Assembly (NCBI GenBank): GCA_944470555.2
Contig: OX104130.1
Location: 61,509,160-61,573,159, forward strand
DNA from: Heterobilharzia americana
Lineage: Eukaryota; Platyhelminthes; Trematoda; Strigeidida; Schistosomatidae
Direction: 5' to 3'
Length of the DNA stretch: 64,000 nucleotides
Program-made: the position numbers and the translations under genes
The notes under the pieces: model-generated
What the model was told of the DNA's origin: nothing
Databases searched by the model: none
What the model saw: the letters and a program-made list of their open reading frames with translations, nothing else
Shown: piece after piece, positions 46,811-56,930 of the stretch
How positions within the stretch are numbered: the first letter of the stretch is position 1
Layout of the letters: each line of letters opens with the position of its first letter

Positions 46811-46868
46811 ATTTGTAGCTGATGAAAGGTAGTGAAATAAAATGAGCTCATTTTATACTTCTGCAAAT
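46811..46868 (+). ncRNA. Hammerhead-like fold in Penelope arm (right)
   Basis: Core CTGATGA 46819-46825, GAAA 46834-46837, stem III an 18 nt perfect palindrome (TAAAATGAG/CTCATTTTA, 46838-46855), stem I ATTTG/CAAAT closing it. Stem II is very weak. Hammerheads are known from Penelope-like elements of many animals, which supports the reading. Confidence 0.55.
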
Positions 46869-47169
46869 GTTTTTTGTCTTGCATTGTTCATATACCGAGG
46901 TTGACAAATTCACTAACTGTTAATCTAGTTCGGATGGTAAATTGTTGGCTTCGTAGCTGATGTAACAGCTTCAAAAAAAATCCTTGCAGTTCACCTAGAA
47001 TTTTGAGGAGGATCGTTCCAGATAAATTCAAAACCTAGATAACAGCTTTCAAGTTCAGATTATTCCACAGTCTGAGTTTCATTTCAACTTTAATGCACAT
47101 ATCGGTAATCTCTAAATAGTTTCCCTAGCAAAGTTGACTCAGATAATCTAATGAACAGTTATTATTGCA

Positions 47170-47705
47170 TTAGTATTATTGCTTGTATTATATCGTCGTT
47201 GATTGGACTGAATTGATCGCTCTCTATTGGCATATGGGCTCCTGTGTGGATGCCTCGACATTACCTGTGTTTTTATTCTAGTAATTATGGATAGTAGCTA
47301 GCAGTGGAATCCAGGATGCCCATTTCGTCCAATTTGGGACTCGTTAGCTGGATTCCACTGTTAGCCACCATCCATCATAACTAGGATTAAAACACAGGTA
47401 ATATCGAGGCGTCCACACAAGAGTCCACATACCGGTAGACAAAGATCAATTCTGTCCAACCAACGACCGTATAATACAAGCAATGATGCTAAAACTATAC
47501 TCGTCGCACAAGAAGAGGTTATCGTGGCTTGTTGATGTAGTGGATAACGCTCTGGCGTTTGTAGCGATCAGTCCCGAGTTCGAAACCCGGTGGGAACAAC
47601 ATCACTCACTGGAAGGCAGGTATATCCAGCTAAAGAGTCCCACGTAGGATGGAATGCACATACTGGGTCCACTGCTACCCACTATCCATCATTACTAGTT
47701 ATTAT
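47170..47705. repeat. Sm-alpha-like repeats in opposed arrangement
   Basis: A minus-oriented hammerhead at 47309-47353 sits at the centre of an inverted repeat of about 160 bp per arm (ATTGCTTGTATTATATCGTC at the left end, its complement near 47470-47490). A plus tRNA-like head follows at 47530-47595 (GTGGATAACGCTCTGGCG, GAGTTCGAAACCC), then a decayed plus hammerhead at 47624-47668 (CTAAAGA, GGAA). The central one has CTAACGA instead of CTGACGA; its stem II, GAAA and ATC remain. Confidence 0.75.
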
Positions 47706-47789
47706 TGCACGCTTATTCACTCTTCTTTTTTGCCAATATGCCTTTTAATTGTTATTTGGGCATCTTTTTGTATGAATTCTGATGTGGGG

Positions 47790-48075
47790 CTGTGGCTCAG
47801 TAGTTCAGGGAGATGACTATCAACCATTTGGTCACGAGTTCGAACCCTGTTCCACCTACCAAGGTTTGGGCAACTAGGTAGGGTTGGGTGTGGCTTATTA
47901 CCTACTGAGCGGGTGTGCACAAGATGGCTGGGTGCTTTTTAATTGGTTATTTTTGCTGGCATGTCGTTTGGTTGTGGGCGTGTACTTCTGAAGAGGCCCA
48001 CTCTAGGCCATATCAACTGTCCATTGCTCCCAGGTTTCCAATGGTTTTTCAACTGAGATCAGTGTGTGTTGAATA
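47790..48075 (+). repeat. tRNA-headed repeat type delta followed by type beta tail
   Basis: GGGCTGTGGCTCAGTAGTTC then CGAGTTCGAACCCTGTTCC (A and B boxes) and CACCTACC. From 47975 a type beta block: CTGAAGA, stem II GGCC-CACTCTA-GGCC, but ATAT instead of GAAA, then the beta tail. Confidence 0.7.
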
Positions 48076-48510
48076 CCGTCTTGGGAAATTTTTGTATGAA
48101 TTATACAAGTTTGTCTGTATACTGATGATTCTATTGTCGTGAATGACAGTGAACACTTCACGATTTAGTCATCGAGCTCGGAGAACGTAACACCACTGAA
48201 ATTCAAATTTTGTACCAGTAATTTACTATTCAACAATATAAATAGTAAGAACTTGCTTACACTGGATCCAGAAGTTCTACTCCCTGCTGAAACCGTGTTG
48301 ATGCTGTTGTTATTGACTGGCTGAAAATAGTAGTCAAGTGGGAGGAAATCACAACGTCGACTGTATAGTATGTAAACCTTTGCAAATTGTTTGTCTACTT
48401 AGTTCGGTTGCTTGTTTAGATTTTACTTTGTCTAACGCGTTTCCATTGATTGTTATGTGTATAGCATTGATTCTTTTGTCAATTCTCTGTTCTTGTTATT
48501 GTTCTATCAG
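48076..48510. other. Intron sequence before coiled-coil exon
   Basis: No repeat recognised; polypyrimidine-rich acceptor at 48495-48510. Confidence 0.5.
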
Positions 48511-48635
48511 CATTATCATGAAGAATTGATCCAGAAACAGTTTATGCAATTGGATCAACACAGGGATCAACTGAAACACTATAAAGAAACAACTGCTAAT
48601 TTACAAAGTTATATTTTACAGTTACAAGTTGAATT
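48511..48635 (+). CDS. RUNDC3: RUNDC3-like gene, coiled-coil exon
   Basis: Acceptor TTCTATCAG, phase 0; reads HYHEELIQKQFMQLDQHRDQ, LKHYKETTANLQSYILQLQV, ending phase 2 at GTAAGTTT. Heptad-like spacing of L, I and M and many Q, E and K residues indicate a coiled coil. Human RUNDC3A continues at this point with [20 protein letters not shown] and then an LQLQLEEAA run, so the alignment holds across the 11.5 kb intron. Confidence 0.85.
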
Positions 48636-48896
48636 GTAAGTTTTTTTTATATTAACCTACCTGTGTAAAATAATCTTCGTTGATAGACTAGCGTTTAGGG
48701 ATTTCGTAGAGAAGGATAAGGGTTCAAAAGTCGTTGACTTGGGTTCGATAATAACCATGTGGGCTTTGCTTCAGTTTTGAGTAGTACCACTTATGTGTGA
48801 ATAAACCATATTTACTAGTTATGAGACTACTAGTAGTCATGTTTGAATTACTATACAATTTGTGTTGAGTGATGATTGAAGATGAAATGAGAACTT

Positions 48897-48970
48897 GGAC
48901 TGTTGGGGGATTCGAACTAGCGATCACCGAGTTTCCAACCCAGTGTTCTACCAACTGAGCTACGAGGTCC
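48897..48970 (-). repeat. tRNA-like sequence (pseudogene or SINE head)
   Basis: 74 nt on the minus strand: starts GGACCTCGTAGCTCAGTTGG, ends GTTCGAATCCCCCAACAGTC-C. A box and B box are canonical and the anticodon stem CTGGG/CTCGG pairs around TTGGAAA. Only four acceptor pairs form and the T stem is poor, so a working tRNA is unlikely. Confidence 0.6.
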
Positions 48971-49398
48971 GGTTTTCATTTCACTTCAATCATCAGTCAG
49001 ACCCTGTAGCTTGGTTGGTACAACACCAGATGGGAAACCTGGTGGTGGTATCAGTAACTGTCTAGATATCTATTATTTGTATGCTTCATATCCTAGTTAA
49101 CACAGACTAAAGAATCCACCATAATTGGTTTAATGTTTTATACATGAAAAAGTTTATGCATATTAGTCAAAACCTGATGAAAGCTAATCGAAAACAGTAT
49201 TATTCGCTTATATGTCTTCTTCTAATACTATGACCGTCAAAGGTGCATAACTCAAATACTCTCTGGTCGAAGTGATTGAATTTCAAGGTATTCATGCTTT
49301 ACTTTAGTGATTCATTTTATCTCTTCTCCAGTAAAGTCACATTTTTAATCGTTGTTCTTGTCGTTTTTTTCCTCTTTTTCCTAACAATGATCTCAAAG
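48971..49398. other. Intron sequence
   Basis: Includes another weak tRNA-like run at 48995-49050 (GTAGCTTGGTTGG). Otherwise nothing; CT-rich acceptor before 49399. Confidence 0.45.
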
Positions 49399-49984
49399 AA
49401 CACTTATTCATGAACAATATGAACAAGAATTAAAACGTTTAGGTGTTAGAGAACCACAGTTAACCGCTCCAACATTTCATAATATTTCAAGTCGGTCTCA
49501 CCAAATGACTTACCCTAGCATCAGTAATCCAAGGGCTAAATTTACGCCATATCTAAATACCTTATCAAACAGTATTAATAATCCTTGTATGAGTAGTGCT
49601 AGTACCAGTCAACTGCCGTCAATTTTATCAGTAGATCAAGGTGTAGACGCTCTTAGTTTAGAGTACTCTTCAAATCCTTATGATGGTAGTAGTTATCAAT
49701 CATCAACTGTTGGCTATGATCCCGGTGAATCAAAACGTTATCGTTCAGTTCGATTTTCTGGATCAAATTCAAAAGTTGATCAAGAAATAGGCGTACTGTA
49801 TTCATCTGATAGAAAAATTGATTCAAAACGTCTACCATTACCTATACGAGCTCGTTCTTCTTCTCCAGCTAGTAGTAACAGTCTGTACAGTACAATAAGT
49901 GAGTTCTCTAGTAAACAAGATCATATGAAACCAAAGAGTTCATTGAAGTCAAGTACTCTCATTCGAAATCGTCAAAAACTCGAG
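49399..49984 (+). CDS. RUNDC3: RUNDC3-like gene, end of coiled coil and serine-rich region
   Basis: Entry TT-A gives L, then TLIHEQYEQELKRLGVREPQ closing the coiled coil. A long serine-rich, low-complexity region follows (SSASTSQLPSILSVDQG, YRSVRFSGSNSKVDQE, RARSSSPASSNSLYSTISEF). It ends RNRQKLE at donor GTAAGC, phase 0. 586 nt. The human protein also has a serine-rich tail with a repeated SLAS-type run, but shorter. Likely disordered; SP/RSSSP sites could be phosphorylated. Reading past the donor to the stop at 50051 is taken as intron. Confidence 0.82.
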
Positions 49985-50149
49985 GTAAGCTTCCAGTTCA
50001 CATTTTGTCTATTGAAAAAAATTCTTTTCTTTCCTCAATTATACATCTTTTGAGACCAGTATTCATTATACTTTTAAAATTGTCTTTATGTATGTTGAAT
50101 GTGTAGAAAAAAGTTTTTAGAGAACCGTCAACTTCAAACTTTATTCAAT

Positions 50150-50345
50150 AACTCAACAATTGGAGGTACATCGGAAACCTGAGACCAATGAACAGCTGTT
50201 TCGTTCTAGTATGGGACTCCCCAGCAGTGCGCACCCATGACTCCATCCCACTGAGGATCGAACCCAGGACCTTCAGGTTCCGTGGCCAGCACGTTACCAT
50301 TGAGCCACTGGGTCGGAATCCAATGTTCCATATTTCCTACTTCTA
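50150..50345 (-). repeat. Hammerhead short repeat, type beta
   Basis: Minus strand: CCCAGTGGCTCAATGGTAAC and CTGGGTTCGATCCTCAGTG (tRNA-like head), then a block at 50230-50185. Core CTGGGGA (A changed to G); GAAA kept; stem II GTCC/GAAC weakened. Confidence 0.7.
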
Positions 50346-50519
50346 TCAGTTCACGATAGAGCGCGACTTACATCCAATGTCGTCGTTGATTAACTGTTCT
50401 CATGTTTGACTTGGTTGACTCCACTAGTTATGACTTCTCATTGTAACTTCAGGAATCACCTCTCGAAGTTAGTCATCAATGAGCGCTAGATTAGTTCTGT
50501 CTGGAAGTTTGATTTTAGG

Positions 50520-50700
50520 TCAGAATTCATCATGGACTGACATCAGTTGGAAGAACATTGGAATCCGGGAGCACTGGTGAGGTCTTCGGCGCTCACTGCC
50601 GAGGAGTTCCATACTAGTTGGACGAAACAGTTGTCCAGTGCTTCGAGGTTTCCAATACTCCTCCAACTGATATCACTCAATGATGGATTCCAACCTAAAA
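50520..50700 (+). repeat. Type beta repeat, compact opposed pair
   Basis: Left end AATTCATCATGGACTGACAT in reverse, right end complementary near 50670-50695. Plus hammerhead-like block 50594-50640 with CCGAGGA, GAAA, GTC and CACTG/CAGTG. Confidence 0.65.
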
Positions 50701-50944
50701 GTATTTCTGTTGACTGTGTTAAGTGACGTAAATTTGAATCTTGGAGTTGATACAACTTACTTTATGTTTGTAAAATCGACTCGCCTTGGTCATCACTGTC
50801 AAGAAAAGCAAAAATTGTACACATTACCTCTTCTCAATGACCGTACCAAATTTTAACGTCATCTAAAGAGAATCGTATTATGTATTAAAAGTTTCGTGTA
50901 AAATAGTTGAGATGCATTTGAACTGATCACCAGTGTGCTTCTGA

Positions 50945-51470
50945 TAGTGGAGCTATGGGTCATTGGTTTAGAGAGATGACTTTCCCCGACCGATAGCTGC
51001 TACCTTGACATGATGGTCAAGCTTGTATATCACTATGAATCTACCAGCTTTACTCGTGGAACGCATGCTCCCTCGAAGTCCTACCATGCCACGAACGTCT
51101 GTTCGATTGTGGTTATCGAAAAAGCAGTTACCGTTATAGTGCAACTTGCTACACTGTGACAGGAGTTTGAGAGTGAAGTTGCACTGCTGACTGGACGGAG
51201 ATATGACAGGAGTAAGGTGTTTCCCTTGAATGACCAGCAGTGTTACGCTGATACTGCCTTCCCTATGGGAAAGGAGTACAGGGTTGGAAAGGGCCGGCCA
51301 CCAAAATAGCACACTCCTACCTTTCGTGACATTCCGTTGCCTGCAACAGAGATTCATAGTCGTAATCGAAAGCAAACAACCAAAATCTCAAACCTGCCAA
51401 AATGCCATATGTGACCGGCTTCAAGCAGATATCACTTGGTCTTAAGAACTCAAGAACAACCAGCCTTTCA
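50945..51470 (+). mobile_element. Type delta head joined to RTE-like family A 5' leader
   Basis: 50945-50995 resembles a delta head (GAGCTATGGGTCATTGGTTT). From 51080 the family A leader follows: TCGATTGTGGTTATCGAAAA, ACCAGCAGTGTTACGC, AAATAGCACACTCCTACC and ATGTGACCGGCTTCAAGCAG, as at 42291, 28800 and 63420. Confidence 0.6.
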
Positions 51471-51499
51471 TGGTGTTGGCAGCCTGGAATTGTCAACCA

Positions 51500-51670
51500 C
51501 TCCCACACTTCCAAAATGACTTTCAATCCGTGGGTCGCCGGTTCGAACACCACTTCACCTACCGAGGTTTGAAGAGTTAAGTAGCATCAGTAACAATCAC
51601 ACGATAGGTAGGGCTCATTGCCTCCTGCATGAATGTACACAAGGTTGCTGAGTACATTTCCACTTTCGGG
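51500..51670 (+). repeat. tRNA-headed repeat, type delta
   Basis: ATGACTTTCAATCCGTGGGT, GCCGGTTCGAACACCACTTC, CACCTACCGAGG, then TAGGTAGGGCTCATTGCCTC and TGTACACAAGGTTGCTGAG, in the order seen at 47790-47935. Confidence 0.7.
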
Positions 51671-51689
51671 TTACAGATACAATAACTGT

Positions 51690-52090
51690 CTAATCCTAAG
51701 CGGTCAGGGCTTACCGAGGTCTCTTGACCAAATTTTGCAGCTGGGTGACGTGATACCGTGGTGCACTGTACTTCGGCGCTGGATTTGGAGAGTAGATTGC
51801 TAGGAAGCCCTGAAATAGAAAAATTTCATACTTGTCAGCTCTCACCAGAAAGACGCATCTGAAACTAGTGTTCCCTTGGTGATTGAAATCTGTGCCACTC
51901 ACATAATCCAGTCCTACAGGTGAGTAGTTGTGATCCGAATAGCTTAGTGAATAAGTTTCTGACCTCACTACTAAATCATGGAAGTCCGAATCACTCAGGA
52001 AACACCAGTTTCTCCATGGTTTCGCAGATGCCTATCTGATGAACGCCAGCAAGTGTGAAACCCAGATAAATTAGAGCTTCTAGTCGATTA
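51690..52090. repeat. Type gamma repeats, opposed pair with decayed hammerheads
   Basis: Minus half near 51770-51960 (core CTGGTGA, GAAA kept) and plus half at 52030-52070: CTGATGA (52036-52042), stem II ACGC-CAGCAA-GTGT, GAAA (52057-52060), but the 3' strand of stem I is lost. Confidence 0.6.
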
Positions 52091-52329
52091 ACTCTCGATA
52101 TCTAACGCCAAAATAGATGTTTTTTTTCACTTCATGCTTTGCGTCGGATTATCATTGAATGTATACATGCAGTCAGTTAGGCAGTGGCTTAGTCTTTTCA
52201 GTATTTATTCATTTAGGCTTTTAGAACAGTCACCATTCAATCAAAATGAATCTATAACCAGTTAAATCAAACAACCGTTGCCTTGGTAGCGTTAGCTGTG
52301 TGTCATAGTATCACTAAGTAAGTAGTGCA

Positions 52330-52800
52330 GAAGGCAAGTGTAGAGTTGTAGGATGTAGGTGAAAGTCAGTTGATACGCTTATGAACCTTCATTTACTCAG
52401 ATGGCTAGGACATGTATTACTCATGACTGGTCACTATTCGCCTCATCGCACAATGTCAGCTAAAGTAGGTTTTGACTAGAAAAAGGTTAGGGGCGGCCAG
52501 ACTAAAATATGGCATCGCTGCATAAAGTCTTTGATTGTTGGTTTGAGTTGTTTAGGGCATTGTAGACTAGTCAGTCGGGGTCTATGAGATAAGAGAAACC
52601 AGTGGTTGGAGACTCTAGGTGGCGCAGATGTTACGACACATTATCTTAATCCTAGTCGTTATACTGAATTCATCATTTCCTTATTTCTTCTTCCTCGCTT
52701 TTATTGCTTTCTACCGCTTTTAGCTTTTTTCTTATGGAATGCGGCAACTTGAACCATGATTCAGTAATACTTGATCTTATATTGATATTGCTAATGATGA
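52330..52800 (+). mobile_element. RTE-like family A, 3' end
   Basis: Decayed coding of the LRWLGHVL(RM) block (CTCAGATGGCTAGGACATGT), GGCGGCCAGACTAAAATATG, and CCAGTGGTTGGAGACTCTAG. The tail is ATTGCTAATGATGATG at 52785-52801. Confidence 0.82.
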
Positions 52801-52849
52801 TGTTGGATAAAAATACTCTCTGATGACATTGGGTCTTGGTTTTATTATA

Positions 52850-53000
52850 TTACGAGCTGATAGAAGTATGAAAATATCCACGACGTGAGACCTGATTTTC
52901 CCAGATCCCATCCCTCATTGAATCTCCTGGCGAAACATTTGTCTAGTGCTTATGGTTTTTTATTGGTTCGCTGACTAGTTTTGATCTGTGATGAAACCTG
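52850..53000 (+). repeat. Type beta repeat, decayed
   Basis: CCTGGCGAAACATTTGTCTAG is a remnant of the GAAA-CAGCTGTC-CAGTG block, followed by the beta tail GATCTGTGATGAAACC. Confidence 0.45.
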
Positions 53001-53740
53001 TCTTAAAATGTACCTGAAGCAACAGGTTATATTTTAAAATTCCAGTAATTTTTTACAAGGGAACTTGACAAAAACTGCGGGTAGTTTAACAGTCTGATTT
53101 AGACAGTGTAATGAGAAGGCGAAGGTTATCTGAAATATGTGATGTATTAGCGATATACATTTCGAACAATCTGATCACACATGGACCCTTGTGAAACTAT
53201 TTATATGAAAATTTACGAAAAGGGTCAATGAATAGGAAGGGCAGACAAAAAAATAAAATCACATCACTCTTGGTATAAAAATTGAAATCAATACTACCAA
53301 GGTAGGTTCAACGTGACTACAAATTGTTTTTGTGAACAAGAGACGAACAACCAGCTACCGTTTTTAGACATATTGCTCAATCGATGGGAGGTTGGCTCGA
53401 TCAAGAAGTCGATTTATAGAAAGACTACATGGACCGGGGAATATCTTGATTTCCATAGCTATTGCCCAGTTGAATATAAACGCGGTTTATTCAACAGGAT
53501 AAACTGCATCTGTACCAATGACACCAAGAAGGAAGAAACTAACTTACTGACGACAACATTGATATAGGTTGGCTACCCGTTGACATTTATCGACAGGTGC
53601 AAAAGTTATGTATCATTGAAAAGTACACAGTGTTCCGTTGTTAAGACAGATGTCTACATCTCTTTATCATTTAGAGGTGATTCATATAGTTTTGTTGTGA
53701 GGAAAAGACTTAGATCAGCCATCTGTAGAACATTACTGCA

Positions 53741-54249
53741 CTCAGCAGAAAGAACAAGATGCGGATTTCCAACACTAATGTCAGTCAAGTCAGTCCTTCT
53801 TTGTAATGGTTCAGAGACCTGGCGCGTTACGAAAAGTATTTCCAACAAACTACAGACATTCATCAACAGCTGCCATCTACGCTCACTCGATACTGAAGAT
53901 CGGGCAGTCAGAAAGAATGAGCGACAACGAACTCTGGCTGTTAACAAGCCAACCGTGAACCCATCGCTGAACAAATATGCAGAAGAAAGTGGAGATGGAT
54001 TGAGCATACGCTGAGAAGACGGTTTGGGGACATCACATGTCAGGCTTGACCCTGGAGTGTAACCCGCATGGGAAACGACGAGTTGGGCATCCGAAACGAG
54101 GGTGACATGAAGGAGATGGTGTGAGGAAGAAATAAAAGCTTCTGGACTGGCAGTCGTGGAGTCAGGTTGAAAAGACTGCAGAGGAGAGAATGAAATGGTG
54201 ACGTGCGACTGACCCCTTATGTTCCACTAAGAACCCAATGGACAAATAA
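53741..54249 (+). mobile_element. RTE-like family B 3' fragment nested in the Penelope element
   Basis: SVKSVLLCNGSETWRVTKSI, SNKLQTFINSCHLRSLDTE, ending GAACCCAATGGACAAATAAT. Flanks ATCTGTAGAACATTA and ATCTGTAAGACGTATT look like a diverged target duplication. Confidence 0.85.
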
Positions 54250-54655
54250 TGATCTGTAAGACGTATTGCGTAGCCAAGGTCATCATTGTAGAGGAGACAA
54301 GGTCCATGTTACAGCACAAACCAAAACAACATATAAACAATTACATCACATTCCACGGTGTTTATCAACTTACATGTATGTGTGGACACATATACATAGG
54401 GAAGATTATTATTGGAGGGAATAGACATAAAAACAGCCTATAAAGTATTACATAAAAATGATCAGAACCGATTGCTTAAATTTATTAAAACTCTTGTCAT
54501 CCGTATACACAAATAGTATGTGTACTCACGTTGAACCTACCTTGGCAGTATCGATTTTAACGTGATTTGGATTTAGTTTTTTTTCCCTCTGACCTTCTTA
54601 TTCCTGTGTTTCCTATTAACTTCATTGACCCTTTTCGTAAATTTTCAAATGAATA

Positions 54656-54990
54656 GTAATGATAGATAGTGGCTAGCAGTGGAATCCAGGTATTAATATA
54701 AGCAATTCTATTATTTCGTAAAATTGTTTGTATTATACCGTTGTTGATTTGACCGAATTGATCGGTCTCTATTGGCATATAGACTCCTGTATGAATGCCT
54801 CAATATGACCTGTATTCTAATTTTAGTAATTATGGATAGTAGCTAACAGTGGAATCCAGGATGCGCATTTCGTTCCCGGTGGGAATAACATCACTTACTA
54901 GGAGGCAGGTACATCCAGCTAACGAGTCCCAAATAGGACGAAATGCCCATCCTGGATTCCATTGCTAGCCACTATCCATCAATTCTACTA
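54656..54990. repeat. Sm-alpha-like repeats nested in a Penelope arm
   Basis: Truncated minus units (GGAATCCAGG then broken) at 54674-54700 and 54840-54875, and a plus hammerhead at 54913-54957: stem I ATCCAG/CTGGAT, stem II GTCC/GGAC, GAAA and ATC intact, but core CTAACGA. Confidence 0.75.
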
Positions 54991-55140
54991 ATTCATGTAA
55001 ATAGTTCACCAAGTCTATGTGTGATTAGATTGTTTGAAATGTATAACGCTAATACATCACATATTTCAGATAACCTTCATTTTTCCATTACACTGTTTAA
55101 ATTTATCAAAGGTACCAGTTATTTTAACTATATACAGTTA

Positions 55141-55520
55141 GGCTACCAATACTATCGTGTTGTTCATTATACCGAAACAGGTGAACTGAATTTAGACGCG
55201 CTCCACTCAGTGAGTGAATGTCACACGCCGAATTTATTAGGCCTCACGACTACTATCATTGTTTATCATAAATATGATCCTCATTTTCATGCAATAATAA
55301 TTTTCCCCTTAAATCGATCCTTTTTAATTACTCAAAGAGGAGATCCTGTAAATCACTAACACTAAAGAATTTTGATGTAGTGTTTTAATACTTTTTTAAC
55401 CTGTTGATAAATACATTGATTAGTCACTGGAGGGTGACCAACTTCATTCCGTTCTTGTCCTATGTACTGGCCAAATTCTATTGATTATTTCGCAATGTGG
55501 CCACAAAACTAGGCAGTTCA
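55141..55520. other. Intron sequence, nothing recognised
   Basis: Covered by the end of an ORF (54943-55359) without family match. Confidence 0.45.
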
Positions 55521-55529
55521 GCATTGCGA

Positions 55530-55860
55530 TACACTTCGATAGATGTTAGTTGGATGGAGGCGATCGACAGAAAGCCCTGGATTTAGATTTAGTGCTTGTT
55601 GGTACACGTCAGCAAGGCGTATCTGCAACCCCGATGAAACTGATGTCCCACCTAAGATTCGAACCCACGTCAGGAGATCAGTCACAGTCCGAGTAGTTCA
55701 GTGGTAACGTCGCTGACTGCAATACTGGTTGACTCGGGTTCGAATCTCTGGCTGGACATCGGTTTCGCTGAGGTTGCAGGCACGCCTTTCTGATGAGTGC
55801 TAACAAGCACGAAACCTAGTTCAAGGGCCTCCTGTTGATTGCCTCCATCCAATTACCATT
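55530..55860. repeat. Type gamma repeats, opposed pair
   Basis: Outer ends inverted (GTTAGTTGGATGGAGGCGAT; GATTGCCTCCATCCAATTAC). Plus half has a tRNA-like head at 55688-55765 (GAGTAGTTCAGTGGTAACG, CGGGTTCGAATCTC). The minus half has a dead hammerhead (CTGACGT, TAAA) at 55575-55618. Confidence 0.8.
55784..55828 (+). ncRNA. Hammerhead ribozyme-like fold (type gamma)
   Basis: Stem I GCCTTT/AAGGGC (six pairs counting one G-T), core CTGATGA 55790-55796, stem II GTGC-TAACAA-GCAC fully paired, GAAA 55811-55814, triplet TTC before stem I. Stem III is short and weak. Confidence 0.65.
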
Positions 55861-55949
55861 TGTTTATAAGTGTTTAACCGTCATTCTAACCATAATGTCT
55901 CAACAGCTCTCCTAGTTAATCTATATTTCTTTTCATAATTGTATTATAG

Positions 55950-56101
55950 ATCCCTGTGAATGTTCAAACAATACCAGCTGAACGTTTTATCCTGCCTGAT
56001 AATTCATATTCGAATACATCTTCTCCACCAAGTTCACCTAAAAATCTTGATAATATGACTGTTACTGTCAAACCAAGAAGTCATAACTTATTCTCTTGTT
56101 A
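55950..56101 (+). CDS. RUNDC3: RUNDC3-like gene, C-terminal extension exon
   Basis: Acceptor TTATAG, phase 0: IPVNVQTIPAERFILPDNSY, SNTSSPPSSPKNLDNM, VKPRSHNLFSC, then TA at donor GTAAGTTAC (phase 2). If read through, a TAG stop comes exactly at the junction. Splicing to 59275 instead gives Y and an open frame, so an alternative end here is possible. No equivalent in the vertebrate proteins. Confidence 0.72.
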
Positions 56102-56930
56102 GTAAGTTACATAGTCTATTATTATTTTAAAAAATTTATATTTTATTCACTTATTTCACTGTAAATGTTTTGTTTTAACTAAATGTGAATGATTACAAGA
56201 CACTTATAAGGTGGTTTTTCAACCATAATTGAATACTAATTCACTAGTCAATAGGGACTTCATGTTGGATGGTTGGTTCTTTTTTCGTGACTAATCCTTT
56301 TACATTAGTTAGCCCTTCAGCAGTTCGTTGTGGAACGGTAAAACTGCGAAAGAACCAGGTTGATCATTTACTGCAAGTTTAGTCACTGATATTTTGAATT
56401 GACCAAGTGAATAATAGGAAGAAATATGCAAACGATGTTAACTCGACGAGACACTTGGAGTAGATAAAAAAAAGCAGCTTTTCTCCCTCAGAACCTTATA
56501 CTCCACTGAGTCACGAAAATCAGAAAGCTACGACTGATTTGTGACTAAGGAAAACACTATTCGGCAAAAGTACAATTTTTATATACAGTTTCCATGATCA
56601 TATAAATTCACTAGGCCAAAAGTTTGATAGCTTATTCTGATTGGTTAACTGTAGGACGAAATTGTCCAATAAGATTTCTCCTGACCATTCAGGAAAATGG
56701 ACAAAAATTGACAGACAAAAACCTCTACCTTATTGGCTGATGACTGTCGCTTTCCATTTAGACCGCTTCCTATCACATTTTTTGTCATATCTCGTAATAT
56801 CGGTATCGCACAACAGCCATTATTCATAGAGAAAGAGGTTTTCTAGTCACCTGAACATTTTGTATAAGTCTTCCTCCACCTTAGATGCTCATGTTTCTCA
56901 GTCATCGACTCAGATACTGGGATATGTTTT
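56102..56930. other. Intron sequence, nothing recognised
   Basis: ORFs on both strands at 56641-56829 are mirror shadows without family match. Confidence 0.5.

Larger units (their letters stand above)
45471..46905 (-). mobile_element. Penelope-like element with inverted arms
   Basis: Minus strand: RT end QYLDYNSPCPVSYKRGLVRA (46640-46570), GIY-YIG part CVYQFTCACRSKYIGRTERR (46262-46200), then HLMETGHEIDVSQSFRII and LLRFAEAVVIKYFQPDLYTQ (46163-45954). Inverted arms: 45479-45705 and 46667-46895, closely matched (for example AGTGTTAGTACTAACAATAA and its complement). Both arms carry a hammerhead-like fold. Confidence 0.9.
53085..55140 (+). mobile_element. Penelope-like element with inverted arms and two nested insertions
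   Basis: Plus ORF 53313-53567: NNQLPFLDILLNRWEVGSIK, SIYRKTTWTGEYLDFHSYCP, VEYKRGLFNRI, the RT palm-thumb of Penelope. It is followed by ISLSFRGDSYSFVVRKRLRS, an RTE-B insertion (53741-54249), then HGVYQLTCMCGHIYIGKII, the GIY-YIG start. Left arm 53085-53313 and right arm about 54524-55090 are inverted (CAAGGTAGGTTCAACGTGA; GGTTATCTGAAATATGTGAT). The right arm is split by the Sm-alpha repeat at 54656-54990. Confidence 0.9.

Noticed and set aside
48897..48970. Functional tRNA gene
   Set aside because: Only four acceptor-stem pairs and a poor T stem; better read as a pseudogene or SINE head.
54943..55359. 138-codon plus-strand ORF
   Set aside because: Starts in the Sm-alpha tail and runs through the Penelope arm; no domain.
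56641..56829. Mirror ORFs on both strands
   Set aside because: Same bases open on both strands by chance; no motif and no splice context.
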